A stretch of DNA of 64,000 bases, from the NCBI GenBank assembly GCA_900446925.1, contig UAVY01000002.1:1-64000 (forward strand), given 5' to 3'. Shown one piece after another: positions 31,265-41,656 of this stretch. The stretch's first letter is position 1, and each line of letters begins with the position of its first letter. Under the pieces are notes generated by a model. That model was not told the DNA's origin. It did no database searches and was given only the letters and a program-made list of their open reading frames with translations. This DNA is from Citrobacter koseri (lineage in GTDB: Bacteria > Pseudomonadota > Gammaproteobacteria > Enterobacterales > Enterobacteriaceae). The position numbers were made by a program, and so were the translations under genes.

Positions 31265-32221
31265 TTAAATGGCGGGAGACAGCGTGACCCAGTAGCGCGT
31301 AACAAACTGAATTTTCACAGGAAGCGTTTTCGCGATCGCATTCAGTACGGCATCGGTGTTGCCGAGCGGGAACGTCCCTGTCAGGCGTAATCCGGCAACG
31401 ACCGGGTCGCAACGCAGTATGCCGTGCCGGTAGCGCGAGAGCGTGGCGATGACGTCGCCGAGAGGTTTGTCGCTGAAACTTAATACGCCCTGCGTCCAGC
31501 TTGCAGACTCGTCATTCAATGATGCGACGTCGCCAAACTGCGAGGCGCTGAAGCGCACCGTTTCACCTTGCTGAATAACCCGTTTTTGTTGTGGATCTCC
31601 GGCGAGAATCGCTTCGACGGCATGTTGGCGGACGCTAAGGACGGTTTCATCGCCGTCCTGGCGTACGGTAAATTCCGTACCCAATGCGGTGAGCTGGCCC
31701 TGGCGCGTCTGTACACGAAACGGGCGTTGCAGCGCGTCTTTTCCGGTGGTAATGGCGATCTCGCCGTACCAGAGCTGGATCTGGCGCTGGCTACCGTCAA
31801 ATCGCACGTTAACCGCGCTGTCGGTATTCAGCGAAAGCAACGTGCCATCCTCCAGCGTCTGCTGGCGAGTCTGCCCCCGGGCGGTACGATAATCAGCACG
31901 CAGGCCTTCGCCCAACTCCGATCGCCAGAGCTGCCAACTGCCGCCCGCGCAGACCAGCAACAGCAACCCTTTCAGTACGTGGCGGCGCGTCAGGCGGCTG
32001 TCTTTCAGCGTGTGGCTGGCGAGTTTGCCGGGGACGCTGCTCATCTGGCAGCGCAGGTTTTCGACCTGCTGCCAGGCCCATTGATTATCCTGATCTTGTT
32101 CATACCACTGCTGCCAGCGCGCTTCCTGCTGGGGGCTCACGCGCTCCCCGCTTAAAACGGCATACCAGTGTGAGGCTGAACGTAGCGCCTGGCGGCGGGC
32201 ATCGGTGAGGGAGGTTTTCAC
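31265..32221 (-). CDS. fecR: FecR anti-sigma/signal transduction protein
   Basis: Inner-membrane transmitter (318 aa) that receives the signal from the FecA N-terminal domain and activates FecI. The N-terminal cytoplasmic part (about 1-80) contains the tryptophan-rich FecI-binding motif ([20 protein letters not shown]); a single membrane helix follows at about 85-100 ([18 protein letters not shown]); then the periplasmic FecR domain. Its start overlaps the fecI stop. Intact. Confidence 0.95.
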   Translation of the reverse strand: MKTSLTDARRQALRSASHWYAVLSGERVSPQQEARWQQWYEQDQDNQWAWQQVENLRCQMSSVPGKLASHTLKDSRLTRRHVLKGLLLLVCAGGSWQLWRSELGEGLRADYRTARGQTRQQTLEDGTLLSLNTDSAVNVRFDGSQRQIQLWYGEIAITTGKDALQRPFRVQTRQGQLTALGTEFTVRQDGDETVLSVRQHAVEAILAGDPQQKRVIQQGETVRFSASQFGDVASLNDESASWTQGVLSFSDKPLGDVIATLSRYRHGILRCDPVVAGLRLTGTFPLGNTDAVLNAIAKTLPVKIQFVTRYWVTLSPAI

Positions 32222-32736
32222 AGGTCATGCTCCAGGCGGAACAGCAGGCAGTGTTCCGTGGCTTTCGCAACGTACTTTTTCACCGAACTGACGGAAACAT
32301 TCAGACGTTGCGCGATGTCGCTGTAGGTCAGCCCGTCAAGCTGAGAAAGCAGGAAGGCCGTTCTCGCTTTGGCGCTCAACCCGTCCAGCATCCTGTCGAC
32401 AAGTTGCAGCGTTTCGAGATGCGACTGCTTTTCTTCAGCGGAAGGCGCCAGCGTTTCGGGTAACTGCGCAAGCATCTCCAGATACGCTTTTTCCAGCGCA
32501 TTGCGGCGGAAAAGGTCGATCATCACCCGTTTGGCGACGGTGCAGAGAAACGACTTTGGGTCGCGAATCGCCGTCAGAGATTCACCGTTAATAATACGCA
32601 GGAAGGTGTCCTGGGCGACGTCGTCGGCGTCGAACGCCGACTGTAACTTTCGCGCCAGCCAGTGCGTCAGCCAGCCGTGATGCGCGCGATACAGCGATTC
32701 AAACGTTAAAGGAGCGCACTGAACTGGAGTCGGCAT
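32218..32736 (-). CDS. fecI: ECF sigma factor FecI
   Basis: Extracytoplasmic-function sigma factor (172 aa) that directs RNA polymerase to the fecA promoter. Sigma-70 region 2 is at about 12-80 ([13 protein letters not shown]) and region 4 at about 115-165 ([19 protein letters not shown]). It overlaps fecR by 4 bp and has a Fur-box-like palindrome upstream (32780-32802), as expected for iron control. Confidence 0.95.
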   Translation of the reverse strand: MPTPVQCAPLTFESLYRAHHGWLTHWLARKLQSAFDADDVAQDTFLRIINGESLTAIRDPKSFLCTVAKRVMIDLFRRNALEKAYLEMLAQLPETLAPSAEEKQSHLETLQLVDRMLDGLSAKARTAFLLSQLDGLTYSDIAQRLNVSVSSVKKYVAKATEHCLLFRLEHDL

Positions 32737-32779
32737 AGCGGAAAAGTATCAAAAGTTAATCATCACGGCGGGGATGTTA

Positions 32780-32802
32780 ATATGAGAATAGTTCTCATTA
32801 CA
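32780..32802 (-). promoter_or_regulatory. Probable Fur box upstream of fecIR
   Basis: The inverted repeat TGAGAA-TAG-TTCTCA in atatgagaatagttctcatt lies 45-65 bp before the fecI start and resembles a Fur operator core. E. coli fecIR is repressed by Fur-Fe2+. Confidence 0.7.
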
Positions 32803-32859
32803 ATAAATGATACGGCGATTTTAGCGGGAGAAAGGTTAACTGGCTGTTTTTGAGAGAAT

Positions 32860-32886
32860 AAAAAAGCCTCCGGGCGGAGGCTTATA
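32860..32886 (-). terminator. Rho-independent terminator of yjcB
   Basis: Stem GCCTCC (32866-32871) / GGAGGC (32876-32881), with a run of A at 32859-32865, which is the U-tract for leftward transcription. Confidence 0.85.
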
Positions 32887-32892
32887 TCAGCA

Positions 32893-33174
32893 TCAGGTCA
32901 ACACCATCGGCCACTCTGGCGGGGTATGGCTCATGGCTTCCACCATCACGGCTTCGATATTGTTCCAGATTGCGGAGACATCCATCAGAGTGATGCCGAG
33001 TAACCCGGTTGCAAACCAGCAGGCCGACACGACGCCAAGGCCGCTACTGATCACCGCGAGTCCGATATAGTCGGATTTACGAAAGCGAATATTGAGCGTG
33101 CTGGCTAAAAACATGAGCACAGCGCTCAGCAGTTGCCAGCGGAGAAGAACCACGCCAGTAGTTATGGTAGCCAT
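32893..33174 (-). CDS. yjcB: Inner-membrane protein YjcB (function unknown)
   Basis: 93-aa protein with hydrophobic segments at about 8-22 and 34-60 (MATITTGVVLLRWQLLSAVL..., ending EWPMVLT), matching E. coli YjcB throughout. The reading frame is open for a further 37 codons upstream, but the ATG at 33174 is the conserved start. No function is known. A perfect CRP-type palindrome lies about 130 bp upstream. Confidence 0.9.
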   Translation of the reverse strand: MATITTGVVLLRWQLLSAVLMFLASTLNIRFRKSDYIGLAVISSGLGVVSACWFATGLLGITLMDVSAIWNNIEAVMVEAMSHTPPEWPMVLT

Positions 33175-33750
33175 GAAACATTTCCTCTGAGAATAGCAGG
33201 TGCCCTGGACAGCGCGGCGTTGCTCACGGAAGGCGTGGTACACTCTGGCTATCGACGGGCATGACATCGACACTGAATGAAACAACGTTTCTGTTTCATC
33301 ATTTTTGTGAACTATATCACAATAAATTGTTTGTTAGCCAGTGCAGGGCACCCTTTTTTGTGCGCTTTATAACCACAAATTAAATATGGGTATCTGGAGG
33401 GGGCTATACCGGAAGATTATGGGGCTGGTTATTGAAGATGTATTTTTATTACCATTTTATTAGCGCCGGAAAATTAACCAGCCTGGAAATTTAACTTAAT
33501 TTTTCTGCATTAATCGGAAAAAACCCTGGAAAATTCTTACTCCTTTTGGATTAGAATATTCCCTAATAAAAATAAGCATAACTTTAAGTTTGCCTTACGG
33601 GAAAATATTATCGTCATCCGTCAATATCAGACTTTTACCAGGAAAAGTCTGTTGCTAATGTCGCTTAATTCATGCAACGTAATCACCTGTTTGTTATAGC
33701 ATCCGCCTTGATGATGACAGGCACAGACAATTCAGGGATACAGGGCCGAA
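33175..33750. other. Intergenic region between yjcB and yjcC
   Basis: About 575 bp without a gene, AT-rich. It holds an inverted repeat ATGAAAC-N9-GTTTCAT at 33277-33299 and a CRP-type palindrome at 33306-33321. I see no ORF or RNA gene I can defend in the remainder (33330-33740). Confidence 0.6.
33306..33321. promoter_or_regulatory. Perfect CRP-type palindrome
   Basis: TGTGAACTATATCACA is exactly TGTGA-N6-TCACA. It lies 132 bp before yjcB and 430 bp before yjcC, so yjcB is the more likely target. Confidence 0.7.
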
Positions 33751-35336
33751 ATGAATCATAGCGCGCAACGAAAGTTGCTGAGATTCCTTGGAACAATCAT
33801 GGTGGTATTACTCCCCGTGATGCTGGCGCTATGGTTTGCCCACATACGGGCGGTGTCTGAAACCCGTAATCAACTGCACTCTTTTGCCGAGCTGGCATTA
33901 GAAAAAACGGAACTGGTTGTCCAGCAGGTGGAGCTGGCCCGCGACGCGATACAGCAGTATCAGGGAAAAGCCTGTACTCCTGCGCATCAAAAACGAATGC
34001 AGGATATTATTCGCGGTCGTTTGTATATCAGCGAGTTAATTTATGCGCAAGACGATCATTTTTTATGCTCTACGGTAATGGCGCCTGCCAGTCCTTATAT
34101 TATCCCTGCCGCAGATTATAAACGAGAACCAGACGTTTCTATTTATTACTATCGTGATACGCCATTCTTTGCTGGCTACAAAATGACGTATATGCAAAGA
34201 GGGCACTATGTCGCGGTAATAAACCCGTTGTCTTACAGCGAGGTGATGTCAGACGATCCGACTCTGGCCTGGGGCGTATATGACACGGTGACGAACTCCT
34301 TTTTCTCCGTGAGCGAACAGGCAAACGTCGAGCAATTATTACCGTTACTGCACCGTGATGAATCTACCTTTCAGCAAAATAATCGCTTCTATACCATTGC
34401 CTATTCAGAAAAACGTCCGATCGCGATAATTGTTTCCACTGATAACGCGCGTTTCTATCAGAACCTGTACTATCAGGCGACGTTAACGCTGCCGTTAGGC
34501 ATTATCTGTAGCATCATTGTGTTATTGATGTGGTCGCGTACGCGCGAGGAATATCATTCACCGCGCCGTTTGTTGCAGCGAGCGATCGATAAACGTCAAC
34601 TGCGTCTTTATTATCAGCCCATTATTGATATTCAAAATGAAAAATGCGTGGGGCGGAGGCGCTATTGCGCTGGCCTGGTTTTGAAGGGCAGGTGATGAGC
34701 CCGGCAGAGTTTATCCCGCTGGCTGAAAAAGAGGGGATGATTGCGCAGATTACCGATTACGTGGTGGAAGAAGTATTCAACGATCTGGGACATTTTCTCG
34801 CCTCGCAACCTCATCTTTATATCTCTATTAATCTCTCTGCTTCTGATTTCCACTCCTCCCGGCTTATCGCATTAATTGCGGAGAAAGCCCGTCAGCATTC
34901 CGTTCTTGCGCAACAAATTAAGGTGGAAGTGACGGAGCGCGGCTTTATTGACGTGCCGAAAACCACGCCGGTTATTCAGGCATTTCGTCAGGCGGGTTTT
35001 GAAGTGGCGATTGATGATTTTGGAACAGGGTATTCAAACCTGCACAACCTGTATTCATTGAATGTTGATATTCTGAAGATTGATAAATCCTTTATCGACA
35101 CGCTGACCACCAATAGCACCAGCCATCTGATCGCGGAACATATCATCGAAATGGCGCAAAGCTTACACCTGAAGGCCATTGCCGAAGGTGTGGAAACGGC
35201 AGATCAGGTGAACTGGCTGTTCAAGCGCGGCGTTCAGTATTGTCAGGGATGGTATTTTGCGAAGGCGATGCCGCCGCAGGCGTTTATTCAGTGGCTGCAA
35301 CAGTCGCCCGCACTCCTGATGCAGCGCGGGCAGTAA
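33751..35336 (+). CDS. pdeC: Cyclic-di-GMP phosphodiesterase YjcC (PdeC), one frameshift
   Basis: Membrane-bound EAL protein of about 528 aa. A first membrane helix (about 13-32) is followed by a periplasmic CSS sensor domain with the CSS-like motif (HFLCSTVM), a second helix near 250, and a cytoplasmic EAL domain (GAEALLRW, DDFGTGYSNL, EGVETADQ) that hydrolyses c-di-GMP. One G is missing near 34652 (gtgggggcg read as gtggggcg), splitting the gene exactly before the EAL motif. Confidence 0.93.
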
Positions 35337-35338
35337 GG

Positions 35339-35662
35339 TTACAGACGATGACGGTAGTCGCTGGGCGTGCGGTCAAACTCGCGGCGGAAGACGCGCGAAA
35401 ATGTCTGTTGCGACACATATCCCAGATCCATCGCGATATCAAAAATGGGGCGCTCGGTCGTTCGTAGCTCTACGGCGGCCAGCAGGAGTCGGCGCTGACG
35501 AATATAGTCGCCCAGCGTCTGATGCATCACCGTGCGGAACATCCGCTGTAAATACCACTTCGAGTAACCTGATTTTTTTGCGACCACATCAATGTTCAGC
35601 GGTTGGTCGATATGTTCATCAATCCATTCAATAAGGGTCTGAATTATCTGCTGATGGGACAT
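35339..35662 (-). CDS. soxS: Superoxide response regulator SoxS
   Basis: AraC/XylS-type activator of 107 aa containing only the two helix-turn-helix DNA-binding subdomains (VAKKSGYSKWYLQRMFRTVM, and IAMDLGYVSQQTFSRVFRRE). It turns on sodA, zwf, acrAB, micF and others. It is divergent from soxR, with the SoxR operator between them. Intact. Confidence 0.97.
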   Translation of the reverse strand: MSHQQIIQTLIEWIDEHIDQPLNIDVVAKKSGYSKWYLQRMFRTVMHQTLGDYIRQRRLLLAAVELRTTERPIFDIAMDLGYVSQQTFSRVFRREFDRTPSDYRHRL

Positions 35663-35719
35663 ATTGCTGCCTCTTTCTCAGTGTTCGATTCGTCGTTTTG
35701 TCTGCGGGCGAGTATAATT

Positions 35720-35737
35720 CCTCAAGTTAACTTGAGG
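35720..35737. promoter_or_regulatory. SoxR operator in the soxS promoter
   Basis: The perfect 18-bp palindrome CCTCAAGTTAACTTGAGG lies between -35 (TTTACC) and -10 (attata) elements of the leftward soxS promoter. This is the long-spacer layout that MerR-family activators untwist, and it is identical to the known soxS operator. Confidence 0.93.
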
Positions 35738-35748
35738 TAAAGCGATTT

Positions 35749-36207
35749 ATGGAAAAGAAATTACCGCGTATAAAGTCCCTGCTTACGCCGGGTGAGGTGG
35801 CGAAACGTAGCGGTGTGGCGGTATCGGCGCTGCACTTTTATGAGAGCAAAGGGCTTATCAGCAGTGTCCGTAACGGCGGCAATCAGCGGCGATATAAGCG
35901 CGATGTGCTGCGCTATGTGGCGATCATCAAGATTGCTCAACGTATTGGCATTCCTCTGGCGACCATTGGCGAAGCGTTTGGCGTATTGCCTGAGGGGCAT
36001 ACGTTGAGCGCAAAGGAGTGGAAGCAGCTTTCTTCGCAATGGCGCGAGGAGCTGGACAGACGTATTCATACTCTGGTGGCGTTGCGTGATGAGCTGGACG
36101 GCTGCATCGGCTGCGGCTGTTTGTCGCGTAGCGATTGCCCGCTGCGCAACCCCGGCGATCAGCTCGGTACGCAGGGAACAGGGGCGCGATTGCTGGAAGA
36201 TGATTAA
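35749..36207 (+). CDS. soxR: Redox-sensing regulator SoxR
   Basis: MerR-family [2Fe-2S] activator (152 aa). It has an N-terminal winged helix ([20 protein letters not shown]), a dimerisation helix, and the cluster-binding cysteines Cys119, Cys122, Cys124 and Cys130 in [12 protein letters not shown]. Oxidation of the cluster by redox-cycling compounds activates soxS. Intact. Confidence 0.97.
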   Translation: MEKKLPRIKSLLTPGEVAKRSGVAVSALHFYESKGLISSVRNGGNQRRYKRDVLRYVAIIKIAQRIGIPLATIGEAFGVLPEGHTLSAKEWKQLSSQWREELDRRIHTLVALRDELDGCIGCGCLSRSDCPLRNPGDQLGTQGTGARLLEDD

Positions 36208-36264
36208 ATGTCGTTTCGCCGGGACGCGCGTAGGCCGGATAAGCGAACGCCATATCGCCGCGCA

Positions 36265-36405
36265 TAAAACTAAAGCGCCGCAAGGGCGCTTTAGTTTGTT
36301 TCCGGTCTTTGTCTTTCGCTCTATCCCGTTGGTTCACGGGAGGGTTTCCCCCGACATCAACACCCCTCAGTCGAGCACGTGGTGGAGGTTCCGGTTTGTG
36401 TTGAT
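36265..36405 (-). ncRNA. sraL: Small RNA SraL (RyjA)
   Basis: The leftward sequence starting near 36403 (tcaacacaaaccggaacctc) and running to the hairpin at 36267-36296 matches my memory of E. coli/Salmonella SraL, about 140 nt, encoded opposite the soxR 3' region. The strong terminator stem (AAACTAAAGCGCC / GGGCGCTTTAGTTT) also serves soxR. A -10-like element (tacagtat on the minus strand) lies just upstream of the proposed 5' end. SraL is sigma-S dependent and represses tig in Salmonella. Confidence 0.82.
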
Positions 36406-36525
36406 ACTGTAATTGTATGCCATGCCCGCCCGTTTGCCAGTGTATTGTCTGTTTTTTAGCCGAAATTTTTACGCCATCTCCCGCTCTTTTCTATAGTTAA
36501 TTTGAATGAAAAACAGGAGACAGCC

Positions 36526-37194
36526 ATGCTGACGGTGCATCATTTGAATCAATCTCGTTCCCAGCGCGTGCTCTGGGCGCTGGAGGAGCTGTCGCTGCCC
36601 TACCAGATTGTTCGCTACCAGCGTGAAAAAACCATGCTTGCGCCACCGGCGCTGAAAAAAATCCACCCGCTTGGAAAATCGCCCGTTATTGAGGATAACG
36701 GTGAGATCCTCGCCGAATCCGGCGCCATCCTGGAGTATTTGCAGGAAACCTATGACCACGCAGGGCAGTTTAAACCTGCCGATGCCCGGCAAAAACGGCA
36801 GTATCGGTTCTGGCTGCATTATGCGGAAGGCTCGTTAATGCCAATGCTGTTAATGAAACTGGTGTTTGTCAGCCTGGGTAAACCGCCGGTGCCATTTGGG
36901 TTACGCACGCTGGGCGGCATTCTGGGGCAGGGCGTGCAAAAAGCGTATCTCAACCCGCAACTGGAGACGCATGCGCGCTACATTGATGCGCATCTTGCCG
37001 CGCAGCCCTGGTTTGCCGGGGAACATATCAGCATGGCGGATATCCAGATGAGTTTTCCTCTGTTTGCGTTACTGAGCCGAGGCGGAATTAACGACCTGAC
37101 GCACATTAGTGCCTGGAAGAAGCGCGTAGAGATGCGCCCGGCGTGGCAAAGGGCTATCCAGCAAGGCGGTCCTTTTGAGATCCCTGGCGGATAG
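36526..37194 (+). CDS. Glutathione S-transferase family protein
   Basis: 222-aa GST. N-terminal thioredoxin-like domain with LNQSRSQRVLWALEEL (the catalytic Ser is probably in the first SRS) and the cis-Pro region GKSPVIEDNGEILAESGAI; C-terminal helical domain with the typical ISMADIQMSFPLF. The ATG at 36526 follows the RBS ggaga. Substrate unknown. It sits beside soxRS, where a detoxification role fits, but no SoxS box was located. Confidence 0.9.
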   Translation: MLTVHHLNQSRSQRVLWALEELSLPYQIVRYQREKTMLAPPALKKIHPLGKSPVIEDNGEILAESGAILEYLQETYDHAGQFKPADARQKRQYRFWLHYAEGSLMPMLLMKLVFVSLGKPPVPFGLRTLGGILGQGVQKAYLNPQLETHARYIDAHLAAQPWFAGEHISMADIQMSFPLFALLSRGGINDLTHISAWKKRVEMRPAWQRAIQQGGPFEIPGG

Positions 37195-37518
37195 ACGGAT
37201 GTGTCAGTCGTCCGCCCGAGAAAAAATGTTATCAGATTGCGCATTGACGATAACGTTTGCGCATCGACTGGCGATTTATTGAGCGTGATGAAAAGAAATA
37301 AGCAAAAAGCCGCAAAGTTTAGTTGAAAAGCCCCGTATTATCGCTGGATAATCGTTTGCTTTTTTTACTACCCGTTTTGTATGCGCGGAGTTAAACGTTT
37401 GCTTTTTTGCGACACCCCTTATTGTTGCAAACGTAGCACAAGGAGATGACGTTTCGCTGGCAGTGGATTGTCCACCACGCATACTCGACGAAAAATAAAC
37501 TCTCAGGGGATGTTTTCT
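37195..37518. other. ghxP (yjcD) leader region
   Basis: 324 bp without a gene, containing several cgtttgc motifs (about 37253, 37349, 37396) and the probable PurR operator described separately. No hairpin resembling a purine riboswitch was recognised. Confidence 0.5.
37389..37404. promoter_or_regulatory. Probable PurR operator upstream of ghxP
   Basis: AGTTAAACGTTTGCTT, read on the other strand AAGCAAACGTTTAACT, agrees well with the PurR consensus ANGCAANCGNTTNCNT. It is placed 115 bp before a purine permease gene, which is a fitting target for purine repression. Confidence 0.65.
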
Positions 37519-38869
37519 ATGTCTACGCCTTCAGCGCGTACCGGCGGTTCACTCGACGCCTGGTTTAAAATTTCACACCGTGGAAGCACCGTCCGTCAGG
37601 AAGTGGTTGCCGGATTAACGACTTTCCTGGCGATGGTCTATTCCGTTATCGTGGTTCCGGGGATGCTGGGTAAAGCCGGATTCCCGCCTGCCGCCGTATT
37701 TGTGGCGACCTGCCTGGTGGCTGGCGTCGGTTCTATTGTTATGGGTCTGTGGGCGAACCTGCCGTTGGCTATCGGTTGCGCCATCTCGCTGACCGCCTTC
37801 ACCGCGTTTAGCCTGGTGCTGGGTCAGCACATTAGCGTTCCGGTTGCGCTGGGTGCGGTATTCCTGATGGGCGTGCTGTTTACCATCATCTCGGCGACCG
37901 GTATCCGTAGCTGGATCCTGCGCAATCTGCCGCATGGCGTGGCGCACGGCACCGGCATCGGTATCGGCCTGTTCCTGTTGCTGATCGCCGCGAATGGCGT
38001 GGGTCTGGTGATTAAGAACCCGCTGGACGGTCTGCCGGTCGCGCTGGGTAACTTTGATTCTTTCCCGGTTATCATGTCGCTGATTGGTCTGGCGGTCATT
38101 ATCGGCCTGGAAAAACTGAAGGTGCCGGGCGGCATTCTGCTGACCATTATTGGTATTTCGGTTGTGGGTTTGATCTTCGATCCATCCGTCCATTTCTCCG
38201 GCTTTTTTGCTATGCCGTCTTTAAGTGATGAACACGGCAACTCGCTGATTGGCAGCCTGGATATTATGGGCGCGCTGAACCCGATCGTCCTGCCGAGCGT
38301 GCTGGCGCTGGTGATGACCGCTGTTTTCGACGCCACCGGCACGATTCGCGCGGTCGCTGGCCAGGCGAACCTGCTGGATAAAGACGGGCAGATTATCGAT
38401 GGCGGCAAAGCGCTGACCACCGACTCCCTGAGCAGCGTGTTCTCTGGTCTGGTTTGGCGCAGCGCCTGCGGCGGTATACATTGAATCGGCGGCGGGTACG
38501 GCGGCAGGCGGTAAAACGGGTCTGACGGCGATCACCGTCGGCGTCCTGTTCCTGCTGATCCTGTTCCTCTCTCCGCTCTCTTATCTGGTTCCGGTCTACG
38601 CGACCGCGCCCGCGCTGATGTACGTCGGCCTGCTGATGCTGAGCAACGTGGCGAAAATCGACTTCGCTGACTTTGTGGATGCGATGGCGGGTCTGATCAC
38701 GGCGGTGTTTATCGTCCTGACCTGCAACATCGTAACCGGCATTATGATTGGTTTTGCTACGCTGGTGATCGGTCGCATTGTGTCGGGCGAATGGCGTAAG
38801 CTGAACGTCGGCACCGTGGTGATTGCCGTAGCGCTGGTCGCCTTCTATGCGGGCGGCTGGGCTATCTGA
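37519..38869 (+). CDS. ghxP: Guanine/hypoxanthine permease GhxP (YjcD), one frameshift
   Basis: NCS2/AzgA-type proton symporter of about 449 aa and 12-14 helices, importing guanine and hypoxanthine. It is nearly identical to E. coli YjcD. Start ATG 37519 ([12 protein letters not shown]) after RBS aggggat; an in-frame ATG lies 9 nt earlier. One extra T near 38451 (ggtctggttggc read as ggtctggtttggc) truncates it after SGLV; corrected, [20 protein letters not shown] follows. A terminator lies 20 bp after the stop. Confidence 0.94.
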
Positions 38870-38888
38870 TTCCTGGCGTCCTCTAAAA

Positions 38889-38917
38889 ACGGGTGGCTTT
38901 TGCCGCCCGTTTTTATT
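38889..38917 (+). terminator. Rho-independent terminator of ghxP
   Basis: Stem ACGGGTGGC (38889-38897) / GCCGCCCGT (38902-38910), followed by TTTTATTTT. Confidence 0.88.
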
Positions 38918-39021
38918 TTCAGGACACATCCCGTTGTCTTTTGCGTTACTCTGAGGAAGATAGAATTGAGGCACGACGCCTCACGTTTTAAAACATAAGA
39001 AATATCGCAAACAGGGAACGC

Positions 39022-40669
39022 ATGGAAATCTTCTTCACAATACTCATCATGACCCTTGTGGTCTCGCTGTCGGGGGTATTTACTCGTGTATTGCCCTTCC
39101 AGCTTCCTTTACCCCTCATGCAAATCGCCATTGGCGCGCTGCTGGCATGGCCGACGTTTGGTTTGCATGTGGAATTTGACCCTGAACTGTTCCTGGTGCT
39201 GTTTATTCCGCCGCTGTTGTTCGCAGACGGCTGGAAAACGCCGACCCGGGAGTTTCTCGAACCATGGGCGAGAGATTTTCGGCCTGGCGCTGGCGCTGGT
39301 GCTGGTTACGGTGGTCGGAATTGGCTTTATGATTTACTGGCTGGTGCCGGGTATTCCGCTGATACCGGCCTTCGCGCTGGCTGCCGTACTGTCGCCGACC
39401 GATGCGGTTGCGCTTTCCGGCATTGTCGGCGAGGGGCGCATTCCGAAGAAAATTATGGGCATCCTGCAAGGCGAGGCGTTGATGAACGACGCGTCCGGCC
39501 TGGTGTCGTTGAAATTTGCCGTCGCAGTGGCGATGGGGACGATGGTGTTTACCGTCGGCGGGGCGACGGTGGAGTTCTTCAAAGTCGCAGTGGGCGGTAT
39601 TCTGGCGGGCTTTGTCGTCAGTTGGTTATACGGTCGCTCCCTGCGTTTCCTGAGCCGTTGGGGCGGGGATGAGCCAGCGACGCAAATCGTCCTGCTGTTC
39701 CTGCTGCCGTTCGCCTCCTACCTGATTGCGGAACATATCGGCGTATCCGGCATTCTTGCCGCTGTGGCGGCCGGGATGACCATCACCCGCTCCGGCGTTA
39801 TGCGTCGCGCGCCGCTGGCGATGCGTCTGCGCGCCAACAGCACCTGGGCGATGCTGGAGTTTGTCTTTAACGGCATGGTCTTTCTGCTGTTGGGTCTGCA
39901 ACTGCCAGGGATTCTGGAGTCGTCGCTGGTGGCGGCGGAAGCCGATCCCAACGTTGAAACCTGGATGCTGTTCACCGATATCGTGCTGATTTATGCCGCG
40001 CTGATGCTGGTGCGCTTTGGCTGGCTGTGGACGATGAAGAACTTCAGTAATCGCTTCCTGAAGAAAAAGCCGATGGAGTTTGGCGCCTGGACGATGCGTG
40101 AAGTCCTCATCGCCTCCTTTGCGGGGGTACGCGGGGCGATTACGCTGGCCGGTGTGCTCTCTATCCCGCTATTGTTGCCGGATGGTAACGGCTTCCCGGC
40201 GCGCTATGAGCTGGTATTCCTTGCGGCGGGCGTGATTTTGTTCTCGCTGTTTGTGGGGGTCGTGATGCTGCCGATTCTGCTGCAACATCTGGAAGTGGGC
40301 GATCACTCACAGCAGCAGAAAGAGGAGCGAATCGCCCGCGCCGCCACGGCGGAAGTGGCGATTGTCGCGATTCAGAAGATGGAAGAGCGTCTGGCGGCGG
40401 ATACCGAAGAGAACATCGATAACCAGTTGCTCACCGAGGTCAGCTCCCGTGTGATTGGTAACCTGCGTCGCCGCGCCGATGGGCGTAACGATGTGGAAAG
40501 CTCAATGCAGGAAGAGAACCTTGAACGGCGCTTCCGCCTGGCGGCGCTACGCTCGGAACGTGCAGAGTTGTACCACCTGCGCGCGACGCGTGAGATCAGT
40601 AACGAAACCCTGCAAAAACTGCTGCATGACCTGGATTTGCTGGAAGCATTGTTGATCGAAAATCAGTAA
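39022..40669 (+). CDS. yjcE: Putative Na+/H+ antiporter YjcE, one frameshift
   Basis: CPA1-family antiporter of about 549 aa. Twelve membrane segments include the motif LSPTDAVALSGIVGEGRIP and GEALMNDASGLVSLKFA, followed by a long cytoplasmic coiled tail (RAATAEVAIVAIQKMEERLA...). One extra C near 39262 shifts the frame after REFLE; corrected, it reads REFLEHGREIFGLALAL as in E. coli. Ion specificity is unproven. Confidence 0.93.
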
Positions 40670-40680
40670 GCACCCGTATC

Positions 40681-40762
40681 GCCCGGTGGCGCTTTGCTTA
40701 CCGGGCCTACAAAATACACTCCCGTAGGCCGGATAAGGCGCTTGCGCCGCCATCCGGCGAGC
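40681..40762. repeat. BIME between yjcE and the LysR gene
   Basis: cccggtggcgctttgcttac and gtaggccggataaggcgctt pair as an inverted REP couple; the unit is the same as those of the large array at 21.3-21.9 kb. Confidence 0.85.
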
Positions 40763-40768
40763 GAGGCG

Positions 40769-41656
40769 TTATTCCTGCGTTAACCAGAACCCTTCGCAAC
40801 ACGTCAACCACGCCCTGGCGCTGTGGGACAAATAAACGCCTTCGCGCCAGATCATGCCCAACTGCCAGCGTAAATCACTCTCCAGCGGGAGCCAGCGCAG
40901 GGTTTGTTTATCCAGCCGTTGGCAAATCGGCTCCGGCAAAATCGCAATTCCGACGCCGGCCTGCACCATAGCGGCCAGGAAATCCCACTGACCGCTGCGT
41001 ACCGCAATACGCGGCTTCACATCATGCTGCTTAAAAAGCCGCATCAGCTGGCGATTCAACGCAAAATCTTCGTTGTAGATAAGCAGGGGATGCTCCGCCA
41101 ACGCTTCGGGGGAAATCGACTCGCACGCCATCCACTTACCGGAACGCGGCACCAGCACGCATAGCGGGTGGCTGAACAGCGGCAAGGTCGTCAGTCCGCT
41201 CTCTTCCTCCACCGGCAGCGCGGTCATCGCCACATCCAGCTCGCCGTTCATTACCGCCTGCTGTACCGTCAAACCGCCAAATTCTGCAATCTTCAGTTCC
41301 ACACCCGGATAACGCTGGCGAAACAGGCTAATCGGCCCGGCCATCAGCATGCCGACCATCGGCGGGATGCCAAGCCGCAGTAGCCCTTTATTGAGATGGT
41401 TAATATCGCCCAGCTCTGCTTCCAGCTGGCGAAATTCAGCGAGGATCGCCAGGCCGCGCTCGAACACCACGCGCCCGGTATCCGTCAGCAGCAGACGTCG
41501 CCCATCGCGGATCAGTAGCGTGCAATTAAGCTCATCTTCCAGATTCTTCAGCATCTTGCTGATGGTGGGCTGAGTGACAAATAACTTCTCCGCTGCGCGG
41601 GTGAAACTCTGCTGGCGCACCACCTCGACAAAATAACGCAGCGTTCTGATATCCAT
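40769..41656 (-). CDS. LysR-family regulator (CidR-like)
   Basis: 295-aa LysR regulator. N-terminal helix-turn-helix (FTRAAEKLFVTQPTISKMLKN), C-terminal effector-binding domain (about 92-290). It is divergent from the LrgA/LrgB-like pair, and in Gram-positive bacteria such a regulator (CidR) controls the related cidAB/lrgAB genes in response to acetate. Its position next to the acs-actP acetate genes is suggestive. Target inferred from divergence only. Intact. Confidence 0.85.
   Translation of the reverse strand: MDIRTLRYFVEVVRQQSFTRAAEKLFVTQPTISKMLKNLEDELNCTLLIRDGRRLLLTDTGRVVFERGLAILAEFRQLEAELGDINHLNKGLLRLGIPPMVGMLMAGPISLFRQRYPGVELKIAEFGGLTVQQAVMNGELDVAMTALPVEEESGLTTLPLFSHPLCVLVPRSGKWMACESISPEALAEHPLLIYNEDFALNRQLMRLFKQHDVKPRIAVRSGQWDFLAAMVQAGVGIAILPEPICQRLDKQTLRWLPLESDLRWQLGMIWREGVYLSHSARAWLTCCEGFWLTQE

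Noticed and set aside
38593..38612. Glycine-to-valine change in GhxP (VPVYATAP instead of VPGYATAP)
   Set aside because: A single substitution in a region of uncertain sequence quality; not enough to report as functional.
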